This document shows, one piece after another, positions 25,898-35,600 of a stretch of DNA of 64,000 nt. The position numbers and the translations under genes were made by a program. Position 1 is the first letter of the stretch. Every line of letters begins with the position of its first letter. Below the pieces are notes generated by a model. That model did not search any database. It was not told where the DNA came from and saw only the letters and a program-made list of their open reading frames with translations. Source of the DNA: Butyrivibrio sp. VCD2006 (GTDB lineage Bacteria > Bacillota > Clostridia > Lachnospirales > Lachnospiraceae); assembly GCF_000423925.1 (NCBI RefSeq), contig NZ_AUIX01000035.1, positions 1-64,000 on the forward strand. Direction: 5' to 3'.

Positions 25898-28618
25898 ATG
25901 AGGTCAATACGAACGAAAATCATGCTCTTGACGATGTGTGCCATTGTCATTGCAGTCAGTATAGTTACGGTAATCGCCGTTGTTTCCATCGACAGACTTG
26001 GAAACAACAGTGCGGATGAAATGCTGTATTTGCTATGCGAGACCGGACAAAAGAATCTTAATACCTATTTTGACAGTGCGGAAGAGTCGGTGACGAAGCT
26101 TTCCAAGGTTACGGAAGATGACCTGAAAAAAACCGGCTCTGAGGAGCTTGCTGAGCATGTGGAGCGCATGCGCAGCGCGTTTGACAAGATTATGTATCGA
26201 TCAAACGCTGTTTTAACGTATTACTACAGAATTGATCCTGCGGTTTCAAAGAAAATAAAAGGATTCTGGTACACCAACCTTGACGGCGAGGGGTTCAGAG
26301 AAAATGAAGTGACGGACATTACGCTCTATGACACCAATGATACCAGTGAATTGCAGTGGCTTACCATCCCGAAGGCCACCGGGAATCCTGTATGGATTTC
26401 TCCATATATTACTGAGAGTATTGACGTTCGCGTGATTTCCTATAATGTTCCGATTTATTGGAACGATGAGTTTATCGGGGTAATCGGTGCTGAGATTGAC
26501 TACTCACTAATGTCTACAGAGGTTAAACATATTACCCTGTATGATAATGGTTACGCTTTTATTACGGATAACGATGGTAACCTTATATATCATCCTTATA
26601 TCGATGCAACAATACTGACGGATATGAGCAGACCTGATGTTCCACCTGAAGTGATGACCGAAAACAGCCATTATCGTTATATCGCAGATGGACAGGAAAA
26701 GATGGGAGTATGGCTCCCTTTAGACAACGGTATGCGGCTTCATGTATCGGTACCAACTTCGGAGGTCAACGAAACATGGAAGAAGATGGTAGGTAATATC
26801 CTGGTTACTTCAGTTCTTCTGCTGCTTGTTCTCAGTGTAATTATTAGCCGGTATGCATTGCGTCTTACTAAGCCACTCAATGAGCTGACAAAAGCTACTG
26901 AGCAGGTAAACAGAGGAGATTACAATATTAAGCTCAGCTATGATAAGGATGATGAGGTAGGAATTTTGACGAAGACCTTTACCAATCTGGTAAACAATCT
27001 TCAGAATGAGATCCATGCCCTTGCCGAGTCGGAGCTGGCTAATAAGGCTAAATCGTCATTCCTTTCCAATATGAGCCATGAGATCAGGACTCCGATTACG
27101 ACTGTTCTTGGAATGAATGAGATTATCAGTAGAGAAACCACGGATGATAATATTCTCGGATACTGCAACAATATCCGTGTAGCGGGAAACAATCTACTGG
27201 GTATCATAAATGATATTCTTGATTTTTCGAAGATTGAGTCCGGAAAGATGGAACTCATTCCTGCACCATATTCTGTAAAGGAGCTTTTCGGTGATCTGTA
27301 TAACATGGTACAGATCAGAGCCAGTGATAAGGGGCTGAGTTTGAAGCTTGAAATCGATCCTCATCTTCCTACAGAGCTTGTCGGGGATGCGCTTCGTATC
27401 AAGCAGGTGGTTACCAATCTGCTTACCAATGCTATCAAGTATACAGAGAAGGGCACGGTTACCCTCACTGCATCTCTTAAAAACAAAGATGATAAGAAAG
27501 CGACAATATATATAGCTGTTTCCGATACCGGTATCGGTATCAAAGAAGAGGAGATGCCCAAGCTTTTCGAGAAGTTTGACAGGCTGGATACACGAAGAAC
27601 CTATACGATTGAAGGAACAGGCCTTGGACTTGCCATCACCAAAAAGCTTCTTGTGATGATGGGGACTGATATTGACGTAAAAAGTGCTTACAATGTGGGA
27701 TCCACATTTTCCTTCAATCTTGAGCAGGAGATTTCGAATCCTGCAGAAATCGGCTTGGTTGATGTACAATCCATGAATGCCATGGAGCACACGCGGTTGG
27801 ATAGATTTTCATTTATCGCTCCAAACAGCCATATTCTGCTGGTGGATGATACAGTTATGAATCTGGAGGTAATCAAGGGACTTTTGAAGCCAACTCAGCT
27901 GCAGGTCGATGTGGCGAGCAGCGGCCAGGAATGTATAGAACTTTTCAGTGCAAATTCCTATGATCTTGTATTCCTGGATTACAGAATGCCGCAGATGAAT
28001 GGCGTGGAGACGCTGAAGGCATTAAAGGAGAAAGAGCCTGAGAAGGCAGCTGCAACGCCTATTATCTCGCTGACTGCGAATGCTATTCAGGGAGAGCGTG
28101 AGCGCATGATAGAAGCCGGTTTTACCGATTATCTGACCAAGCCTGTGAATATATCTGATATGGACGCCGTGCTGGTCAAATATCTGCCGGAAAATGCGGT
28201 TGAACTGACAGATGGTAATGATGCGGAGGAAGAGGATCCTTACGAGGGAATTCCACAGGAGGCATTTGAGCTCTCGTGGCTTGATCCTAAGGAAGCCGTT
28301 GAATATTGCGGAAGCGGGCCTCTGTTTATGGAGGCTCTGGAGTTTTTTGCAAATGTTACAGAGAGAAATGCCGAGTTAATCGAGAAGTGTGTGGAAGAAG
28401 GGGATATTGAGCTGTACACGACCAAGGTTCATTCATTAAAGAGTACATCCTTATCCGTTGGGTTAAAAGATTTTTCCGCAAGAGCAAAAAAGCTTGAACT
28501 TGCGGGTAAAAGTAATGATATAGAAACAATTAAACGCGATACGCCTGATTTCCTTAAGTCCTATCGTAAGATCAGGGATGATTTGGAAGCGATACTGGCA
28601 AAAGCAGCGAATGAGTGA
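25898..28618 (+). CDS. Hybrid sensor histidine kinase / response regulator with Hpt
   Basis: A 906-residue membrane kinase. An N-terminal helix (residues 8-30), a Cache-type extracellular sensor (about 35-290) and a second helix (about 300-318) are followed by HAMP, HisKA with the phospho-histidine box SNMSHEIRTP, HATPase with GTGLGLAI, a receiver with LLVDD and VFLDYRMPQMNG, and an Hpt domain with KVHSLKSTS. All phosphorelay residues appear present. No ribosome site stands out. The peptide-binding lipoprotein gene starts just after it, so the kinase may sense a ligand presented by that protein; this is inferred. Confidence 0.93.
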   Translation: MRSIRTKIMLLTMCAIVIAVSIVTVIAVVSIDRLGNNSADEMLYLLCETGQKNLNTYFDSAEESVTKLSKVTEDDLKKTGSEELAEHVERMRSAFDKIMYRSNAVLTYYYRIDPAVSKKIKGFWYTNLDGEGFRENEVTDITLYDTNDTSELQWLTIPKATGNPVWISPYITESIDVRVISYNVPIYWNDEFIGVIGAEIDYSLMSTEVKHITLYDNGYAFITDNDGNLIYHPYIDATILTDMSRPDVPPEVMTENSHYRYIADGQEKMGVWLPLDNGMRLHVSVPTSEVNETWKKMVGNILVTSVLLLLVLSVIISRYALRLTKPLNELTKATEQVNRGDYNIKLSYDKDDEVGILTKTFTNLVNNLQNEIHALAESELANKAKSSFLSNMSHEIRTPITTVLGMNEIISRETTDDNILGYCNNIRVAGNNLLGIINDILDFSKIESGKMELIPAPYSVKELFGDLYNMVQIRASDKGLSLKLEIDPHLPTELVGDALRIKQVVTNLLTNAIKYTEKGTVTLTASLKNKDDKKATIYIAVSDTGIGIKEEEMPKLFEKFDRLDTRRTYTIEGTGLGLAITKKLLVMMGTDIDVKSAYNVGSTFSFNLEQEISNPAEIGLVDVQSMNAMEHTRLDRFSFIAPNSHILLVDDTVMNLEVIKGLLKPTQLQVDVASSGQECIELFSANSYDLVFLDYRMPQMNGVETLKALKEKEPEKAAATPIISLTANAIQGERERMIEAGFTDYLTKPVNISDMDAVLVKYLPENAVELTDGNDAEEEDPYEGIPQEAFELSWLDPKEAVEYCGSGPLFMEALEFFANVTERNAELIEKCVEEGDIELYTTKVHSLKSTSLSVGLKDFSARAKKLELAGKSNDIETIKRDTPDFLKSYRKIRDDLEAILAKAANE

Positions 28619-28639
28619 TTTTTGCAGAAAGGTGGGGAA

Positions 28640-30298
28640 ATGATGAGACGTAAAACAAATACCCCCGTGTACCTACTGACAGCGATTTTTCTTATTGCAT
28701 CTCTGTTATCCGGATGCAATTCCGCGCCTGGTGATTCCGGAAAAACAGATGCACCTGCAAGCTCAGAGCCCGATGTATCAAAGTTTCTGGTTGCCGTTGA
28801 GGAAGAACCTGATACAGTGGATTTTCAATGCACATCCATTCACTACACGGTTGCACAGAATGTTTTTGACCGTCTTGTGGAAATGGAAAACAATGCCCAC
28901 GGAAGCGCTGTTGTCCTGCCTTCTTTAGCTAAGGAATGGGAAATATCAGATGATGGTATGACCTATACCTTCCACCTTCGCGAGGGAGTGACCTTTAGTA
29001 ATGGATCACCGCTCACGGCTTCGGATGTGCTTTATACGTTTACAAGGCTTTTGACTCATCCGGATTCCTGTAACCAGGATATTGTTGATGTAATTGCAGG
29101 TGCAAGTAAGATTGAGGCCGGAGAGACAGATAAACTGGAAGGCTTTGAGGTTTTGGGAGATCTTGATTTTTCTATCACCCTGGATCAACCGTTTGCAGCT
29201 TTTCTGCCGTGCCTGTCGATGCCCGGAGCTTCTATTATGGATGAGGAGACAACCATTGAAGCCGGGGATCGTTTTGGTAAGACTCCGGAATGGACTGTAG
29301 GAACAGGGTCCTTTATTTTGTGGAAATGGAATGACGAGGGTATGCTGCTTAAGGCCAACAAGTCATGCTGGAACGGAGCACCTAAGTGTGAAGGCGTGGA
29401 TCTGAGGTTCATGTCTGATGCCGGTGAGATTGAGGCACTTTTCGAAAAGGGCGGGCTGGATATTCTGGATCTGGATGGCCTTGGAAGTGTGGCAGATAAA
29501 TATTTAAGTGATGATTCTTATAAGGACCGTTTGTTCCGTGCGCACCCTGTAGGGATTACCTATATTGCGCTTAATGAATCGATTGAGCCTTTAGACGATG
29601 TATCCGTGCGCAAGGCTCTCCAGATGGCTCTGGACAGACAGGCCCTTTTGGATAGCAGTCTGAACGGCAGAGGAGAGCTTGAACAGGGTATTTTTCCGCA
29701 TGGTCTTAGCGGATATAATGAGAATCTGCCTGAAATCCCCTATGATCCGGATGGAGCCGTTGCTCTTCTTTCTGAAGCCGGATACGAAGATGGGTTTGAG
29801 ATGACGATAAGTGTCAAATCTACTGTTTCATCATGGGAGAAGTCTATGATGGAAGAGGTGGCATCCATGTGGGAGAAGATCGGAGTTACTGCAAAGGTTG
29901 AGGTTATCGATGAATCCGAATGGATGAAGATGAGGAAGAGCGGAGAGATTGCTTGCTACGAGGCAACGTGGACAGCTGATTTTAATGATCCGGATAATTT
30001 CATCTACACATTTTTTGGCAACAAAGATAATACTGTCAACAGGAGCCTCTGCTATCCAAAAGAGGATATCATGAAGCGGGTTACCGATGCCCGCGCCATC
30101 AAAGATAAGGATGAGCGTATCAAGGAATACAGAGACTTAGAGCAGACCATCATTCAGGATGATGCTGCCTGGATCCCGCTGTTTTCACGAATCCGCTTCT
30201 ATGTGAAGGGAGAGAGACTTGATGGAATTAAGGCCTCCTGGAACGGATCGGTTAAGAATAACTATCGCAATATGACGATAAAGTTGGAGGATAAATGA
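28640..30298 (+). CDS. Peptide-type ABC transporter substrate-binding lipoprotein
   Basis: A 552-residue family-5 extracellular solute-binding protein. It has a signal peptide with lipobox LLSGCNS, then the family blocks YTFHLREGVTFSNGSPLTASDV and SVRKALQMALDRQALL. No permease or ATPase gene is adjacent. The start at 28640 has AAAGGTGGGG upstream. Only 21 bases separate it from the kinase gene, so it may act as a ligand receptor for that sensor rather than as part of a transporter. This is a known arrangement for some family-5 proteins, and inferred here. Confidence 0.9.
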   Translation: MMRRKTNTPVYLLTAIFLIASLLSGCNSAPGDSGKTDAPASSEPDVSKFLVAVEEEPDTVDFQCTSIHYTVAQNVFDRLVEMENNAHGSAVVLPSLAKEWEISDDGMTYTFHLREGVTFSNGSPLTASDVLYTFTRLLTHPDSCNQDIVDVIAGASKIEAGETDKLEGFEVLGDLDFSITLDQPFAAFLPCLSMPGASIMDEETTIEAGDRFGKTPEWTVGTGSFILWKWNDEGMLLKANKSCWNGAPKCEGVDLRFMSDAGEIEALFEKGGLDILDLDGLGSVADKYLSDDSYKDRLFRAHPVGITYIALNESIEPLDDVSVRKALQMALDRQALLDSSLNGRGELEQGIFPHGLSGYNENLPEIPYDPDGAVALLSEAGYEDGFEMTISVKSTVSSWEKSMMEEVASMWEKIGVTAKVEVIDESEWMKMRKSGEIACYEATWTADFNDPDNFIYTFFGNKDNTVNRSLCYPKEDIMKRVTDARAIKDKDERIKEYRDLEQTIIQDDAAWIPLFSRIRFYVKGERLDGIKASWNGSVKNNYRNMTIKLEDK

Positions 30299-30397
30299 TA
30301 TTCTGATTCTCCGACAAATCAGCGCAAGAAATGTCGGGTAACATTCATACCATCGTATTAAACTGATAATACAAATATCAGAATGAGGTATGGATAT

Positions 30398-31078
30398 ATG
30401 AAAAGACCAATTACAACATTATTTATGCTCATGTCAGTAGACGGAAAAATCAGCACAGGATCAACTGATAACATGGATGTAGACAGGGATTTCCCTGAAA
30501 TTGAAGGATTAAAAGAAGGTCTTCATCAATATTATGAGATAGAGCAGACAACAGATCTGTGGTCATTTAACACCGGGCGTGTACAGGAAAAAATGGGCGT
30601 CAATGAGAAGCCTATGCCGGTTAAAACACCGGTCTCTTTTGTGCTTGTTGATAATTCTCATCTTACTGAGCATGGAATCAAATACTTTTGTGAGCTATCA
30701 AAAAGGTTCGTACTGATAACAACAAATCGAGATCACCCTGCTTTTAAAGTGAAAGCAGATAATCTGGAAATCATCTTTCAAGAAAACTTTTCCCTTGAAC
30801 AGGCTCTTGTGGACTTAAAAGAAAAGTATGGATGCGAGAGACTTACGATCCAAAGCGGCGGTACTATGAACGGGATATTTCTTAGAAGCAAGCTCTTTGA
30901 TTACGTGGATATTGTTGTTGCACCGGTCCTTATTGGAGGAAAAGATACCTCTACATTGATCGATGGAGACTCAATTACAATAAAAGAGGAATTAAGCAAA
31001 CTCGGTGTACTTAGGCTTGTTAGCTGTGAAAAGCTTGAAGATTCATATCTAAGGTTAAAATATGAAGTGGTTAAATAG
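30398..31078 (+). CDS. RibD-C/DHFR-like reductase (intact copy)
   Basis: A 226-residue protein of the RibD C-terminal / dihydrofolate-reductase superfamily. It has the start ITTLFMLMSVDGKISTG, the nucleotide-binding segment LTIQSGGTMNGIFLRSKL, and VAPVLIGGKDTSTLIDGDS. Such proteins reduce pterin or riboflavin-pathway intermediates with NADPH, but no riboflavin or folate genes are near. It is the complete paralogue of the gene broken at 13006/15229; the upstream 60 bases and the downstream hairpin are also shared. GAGGTATGGATAT precedes the ATG at 30398. Confidence 0.85.
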   Translation: MKRPITTLFMLMSVDGKISTGSTDNMDVDRDFPEIEGLKEGLHQYYEIEQTTDLWSFNTGRVQEKMGVNEKPMPVKTPVSFVLVDNSHLTEHGIKYFCELSKRFVLITTNRDHPAFKVKADNLEIIFQENFSLEQALVDLKEKYGCERLTIQSGGTMNGIFLRSKLFDYVDIVVAPVLIGGKDTSTLIDGDSITIKEELSKLGVLRLVSCEKLEDSYLRLKYEVVK

Positions 31079-31093
31079 GCTTTGTAAATTTTA

Positions 31094-31477
31094 CCCTATG
31101 AAAAAGATAAAAACACAATAATGCTGTATATCCTTGTATTCTGCTGTTTCATGAACATAGCACTTGATATTTTTCTGATAAAAATCATTGGCATGGGAGT
31201 TGAAGGAGCTGCACTTGCAACTATAATTTCACAGATTGTTTCAGGAATCATAAGTGGTACATATGTGATCGTCAATTATAAGGAATTCATGCCGAATCTG
31301 AGACATGATCTGCCTGACAGAGTAATGATAAGCGAAATGATGGCAACAGGTGGCGCAATGTCTCTGATGTACAGTTATGACGGTATTTATCCTGGTCGTA
31401 TATTTCGTGAATACACAGAGAATCTTCAAAAGCAGACTGGTTTGCCAGGTTATTTAAAAAACATGTGCTTTTCATAA
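31094..31477 (+). pseudogene. MATE efflux-pump fragment
   Basis: The frame reads EKDKNTIMLYILVFCCFMNI, then IGMGVEGAALATIISQIVSG, matching the middle of a MATE-family transporter, and ends in unrelated codons after about 31380. Both ends of the gene are missing. It lies between the reductase stop and the reductase's own terminator, so it was inserted there after duplication. Confidence 0.75.
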
Positions 31478-31613
31478 CAACATTTTCAAGTCGCAGCAGT
31501 GTTAAACCATGCCGCATTCTATTCAGGATGTCCTAAAGCCTGAGCAGCATTCAGACTTGCAAAGGAAGTATATGAATCATAACAGATGGAACATAAATAT
31601 AGATTAATGAGGA

Positions 31614-31660
31614 AGCTCCGGATTCTAGTCGCGTAGAATCCGGAGCTTTGTAGTTTTTAT
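31614..31660 (+). terminator. Terminator matching that of the split paralogue
   Basis: AGCTCCGGATTCTA (31614-31627) and TAGAATCCGGAGCT (31634-31647) form a perfect 14-bp stem followed by TTGTAGTTTTT. The flanking bases (ATGAAGAAAGTG, GAGGGGGTT) match those beyond the inverted copy near 15.1 kb. Confidence 0.75.
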
Positions 31661-31889
31661 GAAGAAAGTGTTTTTTGAGGGGGTTTTAGTGTTTTTTGTT
31701 CTATGAATGTTATCTTATATTAAAAATCGTAATTAAAAGTGAAGTTTATATGTTTTTTATGTGAATTCGAAAACTATTACTTTGCAAAGATGAGAATTCA
31801 TAGAAATTTAGTACTTCACAAAATCTTAGAATGAGATCAAATTGTTAGAAATTCTTGGAACACTCTCACTGATTAACCAATAAACTAAA

Positions 31890-31924
31890 GTACCGCCACC
31901 GGGATCCTGCCACAGTGACGGTAC
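31890..31924. repeat. Isolated hairpin in a gene-free stretch
   Basis: GTACCGCCAC (31890-31899) pairs with GTGACGGTAC (31915-31924) with one mismatch. It lacks a clear T-tract. The surrounding 31661-32114 contains no other feature I can support. Confidence 0.4.
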
Positions 31925-32114
31925 CTTATAGGTTTTCATTAGTATTCATTTTTGAGTTCCTCCTGTTTATGATTATATGTTAGCAGAGTAGGAGAGAAAA
32001 GGAATTATCCAGTTTGGAGAGATAATAAAGTTTAATCTTCTTTGGGGATAAGTTAGCAGATTTGGTGTATACTAATATTTCCAAATTTTTATATTATGAA
32101 AGGTTTTTATTGTA

Positions 32115-32609
32115 ATGAAAAGAATTGTTCTGCTTTTAGCCATGATTCTAATGATACTTGTTGTAGGATGTGGAAAGAAAGAAAAACAGACTGACTTCAG
32201 GATTGCTGCCTGGGGTGATATGTATGCTGACATATTAAGCAAAGAGCAGGCTGAGATCTGTGGACAAGGCCCTGATAGCATATCGGTGAAAGATGTTCTC
32301 ATCGATGGTGATGAGTGTACAGCTACATATGAATTTGATGAAGACTACCAATTGATTAAGGGATCATATCTTGTTAAGCATCTTCAAAAGTTTCCGGATG
32401 ATGCATATTCTGATTATGCCGCACTTCTCTCAGAAAAATATGGTGATGCTGTAGATTCCGGGGATTTTGGCAGCATGCATTATACAAAGTATAGAACAGA
32501 TAGGACGGAGATAACTTTAGAAGTAGCCAATTATGAAGTGAAAATCAAATACGAACCGCTTATAACAATTGAAAAGCCTGAAAAGGGAATGGGTACAGAA
32601 TGGTTGTAA
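32115..32609 (+). CDS. Small lipoprotein
   Basis: A 164-residue lipoprotein with a signal peptide (MKRIVLLLAMILMILVVGCG, cysteine at residue 19) and a mature domain of mixed charge without recognised motifs. ATGAAAGGTTTTTATTGTA precedes the start, a modest ribosome site. It is a single gene with its own terminator. The family is unknown, and exposure on the outer face of the membrane is the only firm inference. Confidence 0.7.
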   Translation: MKRIVLLLAMILMILVVGCGKKEKQTDFRIAAWGDMYADILSKEQAEICGQGPDSISVKDVLIDGDECTATYEFDEDYQLIKGSYLVKHLQKFPDDAYSDYAALLSEKYGDAVDSGDFGSMHYTKYRTDRTEITLEVANYEVKIKYEPLITIEKPEKGMGTEWL

Positions 32610-32627
32610 TTTAAAATTGGAAATTAT

Positions 32628-32665
32628 AACGACATCATAGCAATATGCTATGGTGTCGTTTTTTG
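32628..32665 (+). terminator. Terminator after the small lipoprotein
   Basis: AACGACATCATAGC pairs with GCTATGGTGTCGTT around loop AATAT, followed by TTTTTG. The DNA from 32666 to 33038 shows no gene. Confidence 0.85.
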
Positions 32666-33038
32666 TTTTCAAAATAGTTTATCTGATTTTGATCTTAATT
32701 TATGGAAATCCTTGCGCCATCTATATTTACGGTCATGCCACCTCAGAATTAATTCCGCAAAAATTACACACCTTGTAGTGAAATGATACATATGCAAAGA
32801 ATTAACAATCACTTATAAGAGATATAGCAAATTAAACCTATATGTAAATAGTAGCATGGTCTCATATCTGAATCTCTAAAATCTCTATAAAGTATCCTGC
32901 TACACTTTTTGATTCAGATTATTTGTCTAAATTTTCTATGTTTTAATAGAAAGCTTTTTCATGCGCAAAAAAATGTACATACCACATGATAAAGTATGAT
33001 CAATAGAGGCCTAGATGATCAAAGGAAGGACATAAAGT

Positions 33039-34322
33039 ATGAGCGCATTTGATAATGTTATTGGTTTTACAGATATTAAGGTTGAACTTATTAGGTTTTG
33101 TGATGTTCTTAGAAACATGGATAAATACAAAAAATTGGGGGTAACCTTGCCAAGAGGAATTCTTTTATATGGAGATCCTGGTATAGGAAAGACTATGATA
33201 GCAAAGAGTTTTATTGAGGAGAGTGGATATAAATCATTTACTGTAAGGAAGGATAAACCTGATGGGGATTTTGTGAATGAAATCCGTAATACATTTGATA
33301 AAGCAAAAAAAGAACCGCAAGCAATAGTCTTCTTGGATGATATGGATAAATTCGCTAATGAAGATGAATTTCATAGAGATGCAGAAGAATATGTAGCTGT
33401 ACAAGCATGCATCGATGAATGTAAAGGATCTGGTGTTTTTGTTCTTGCAACAGCAAATGACAGATATTGCATGCCTGATTCTCTTACTCGCGCAGGACGC
33501 TTCGACAAAGTTATTGAGATGAAATGCCCAGAGGGTGAAGATGCAAAGAAAATAATAAGCTATTTCCTTAGTAAGAAGCAGATTATTGGAGATGTCGATT
33601 TAGAAGAGATATCAAGACTTATGGAAGGACATTCCTGTGCGGAGTTAGAGGCTGTAATAAACGAGGCGGGTATTTATGCCGGATTTGATAGGAGGGACAA
33701 AGTAGAACAGAAGGATATTATAAAAGCTTGCATGAGAATGATATTTGATGCACCCGAAGCGGTGGATATGATCGATACAAAGTATTTAAGGCACATTGCA
33801 GTTCATGAAGCAGGGCACGCTGTTATTTCTGAGGTATTAGATCCGGGATCGGTTAGCCTGGTGTCAGTTTGTCACTATTCTGGTGATAGTGAGGGAGTGA
33901 CAGTGATCCGCAGACCGGAGGACTATAAGATATCTAAAAAAGCACAGGAGCATGAAGTAATAAGAAAACTGGGAGGAAAGGCTGCTACTGAGATGGTCTT
34001 TGGCACAGTTGATATGGGATGTAAAAACGATTTGTATAAAGCAGGTGATCTTGTTTCAGAATTTGTGGATGGTTTATGTGCTTTTGGGTTTGATTCTACT
34101 GAAATAAATAGGCCATCAGAATATCTGCAAGCAAAGAGGGATTGGAGAATCTCTCAGGAAATGGCTAGGTATTATCAGCAAGCAAAGGAAATAATTGTTG
34201 AGAATAGAGGTCTTTTAGACGTTATTACAAAAGAGCTATTGGAAAAGAAAACTCTGACATATAGGGATATAAAATTACTCTTAAATAATCATAAATATGG
34301 GCAATGGAATCTTGAAACATAA
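33039..34322 (+). CDS. Soluble FtsH-like AAA protease
   Basis: A 427-residue AAA ATPase joined to an M41 zinc-peptidase domain. It has Walker A GDPGIGKT (45-52), a Walker B reading IVFLDDMD rather than the usual DEID, second-region TRAGRFDK, and the zinc motif HEAGH (256-260) followed by GCKNDLYKAGDL, where FtsH has its third ligand. FtsH itself is about 600-650 residues with two N-terminal membrane helices; none are present here, so this is a short cytoplasmic relative. It should unfold and degrade proteins. It heads a group with a WYL regulator and a nuclease-like gene. Confidence 0.85.
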   Translation: MSAFDNVIGFTDIKVELIRFCDVLRNMDKYKKLGVTLPRGILLYGDPGIGKTMIAKSFIEESGYKSFTVRKDKPDGDFVNEIRNTFDKAKKEPQAIVFLDDMDKFANEDEFHRDAEEYVAVQACIDECKGSGVFVLATANDRYCMPDSLTRAGRFDKVIEMKCPEGEDAKKIISYFLSKKQIIGDVDLEEISRLMEGHSCAELEAVINEAGIYAGFDRRDKVEQKDIIKACMRMIFDAPEAVDMIDTKYLRHIAVHEAGHAVISEVLDPGSVSLVSVCHYSGDSEGVTVIRRPEDYKISKKAQEHEVIRKLGGKAATEMVFGTVDMGCKNDLYKAGDLVSEFVDGLCAFGFDSTEINRPSEYLQAKRDWRISQEMARYYQQAKEIIVENRGLLDVITKELLEKKTLTYRDIKLLLNNHKYGQWNLET

Positions 34323-34381
34323 TATAATTTGGCCATGGTATATCAAATAGCTTCTGTGGAATGGATATTTCAGATAGTAGA

Positions 34382-34468
34382 ATGAGCATGAATTATTTGG
34401 TATATAAAATTGATAACGATAAAAGAGACTTCTTCTATGAAGAAATTCTGAATGGGAGTCTATTATAA
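34382..34468 (+). CDS. Short ORF of 28 codons, possible gene remnant
   Basis: The frame MSMNYLVYKIDNDKRDFFYE plus eight codons lies between the FtsH-like and WYL genes. It has no strong ribosome site. The text resembles the beginning of some restriction-type proteins, but this is only an impression. It could equally be chance. Confidence 0.25.
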   Translation: MSMNYLVYKIDNDKRDFFYEEILNGSLL

Positions 34469-34499
34469 GAATAGGTGCTTAAAAAAGGAGAATTGTCTT

Positions 34500-35486
34500 A
34501 TGTATGCAACGGGTAATAAAAAAATGTTAAATATGCTCATCCTTGAAATATTGAAGAAGTATTCTGATGAGGATCACTCCCTGACCCAACAAGAGATCAT
34601 AAAACAACTTAATCGGAATTATGGAATGGAGTGTGACCGACGATCGGTAAAGAATAATATTTTGTCGTTGAAGGAAATGGGCTATGATATTTCAACAGAT
34701 AAAGGTTACCGGTTGTTATCAAGAGACTTTGACGATTCAGAACTGCGTATTCTGATAGATAGTATTCTGTTTTCTAAAGCTATTTCCAAAAAACAAGCAA
34801 GGTATCTAATTGAAAAAATCCGCGGAATGGGGAGTAATTATTTTAACATCAAAGTATCACATGTTTGTAATCTCCCTGAATTGAGTAGGACATTGAACAA
34901 GCAGGCGATGTACTCAGTGGGTGCAATAAATGATGCAATCGTCGAAAAAAGAAAGATTGAATTCATTTATAACGAAGTCGGAACAGATTTTAAACTTCAT
35001 CCTAAAAGGGAAGCGCCATATAAGGTGAATCCATACCAGATTGTTGCAAATAATGGGAGATTCTACCTTATTGCAAACTATGACAAATATGACAATATTG
35101 CACATTTCCGTATAGATAAGATGACAGAGGTGAAAATACTTGAAGAAAAGATAAAACCTTTGAATCGGATTCCTGGATTTGAGAAAGGCTTAAATTTACC
35201 CAAGCATATGGCAGAACATCTTTATATGTTCAGTGGTACAAGCGTAAATGCTGAGTTAAAAATATCACCGACTATGATGTCTGAAATGGTTGATTGGTTC
35301 GGAACAGACTTTAGTATTGTGAAAAAATCGCCGGAATGTCTTGTGATCAGAGTTCTATGTAATTTTTCAGCGTTAGAATATTGGGCTCTACAATATGGAC
35401 CATATGTAGAAGTTCTCAAACCAGAAGCTTTGAGGGAACAAATCCGCACGGATGTAAATAAAATGTATTCTGTTTACAATTCTTGA
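34500..35486 (+). CDS. WYL-domain transcriptional regulator
   Basis: A 328-residue regulator with an N-terminal winged helix (about residues 8-80) and a WYL domain with RKIEFIYNE, YKVNPYQIVANNGRFYLIAN and FRIDKMTEV. WYL domains bind nucleic-acid-type ligands and are frequent regulators of phage-defence loci. AAAGGAG nine bases upstream fixes the ATG at 34500, rather than the frame start at 34452. It probably controls the neighbouring FtsH-like and nuclease genes, between which it lies. Confidence 0.87.
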   Translation: MYATGNKKMLNMLILEILKKYSDEDHSLTQQEIIKQLNRNYGMECDRRSVKNNILSLKEMGYDISTDKGYRLLSRDFDDSELRILIDSILFSKAISKKQARYLIEKIRGMGSNYFNIKVSHVCNLPELSRTLNKQAMYSVGAINDAIVEKRKIEFIYNEVGTDFKLHPKREAPYKVNPYQIVANNGRFYLIANYDKYDNIAHFRIDKMTEVKILEEKIKPLNRIPGFEKGLNLPKHMAEHLYMFSGTSVNAELKISPTMMSEMVDWFGTDFSIVKKSPECLVIRVLCNFSALEYWALQYGPYVEVLKPEALREQIRTDVNKMYSVYNS

Positions 35487-35600
35487 TGTATGCGCATCAT
35501 TATGATTTTTTACTCTGATTTTACTATGACTTCATACCTCAGGGAGATAGTAGATATAGCATTGATAGTGCCTTGCTAAATGATCTTTAAGGAGAAAACA

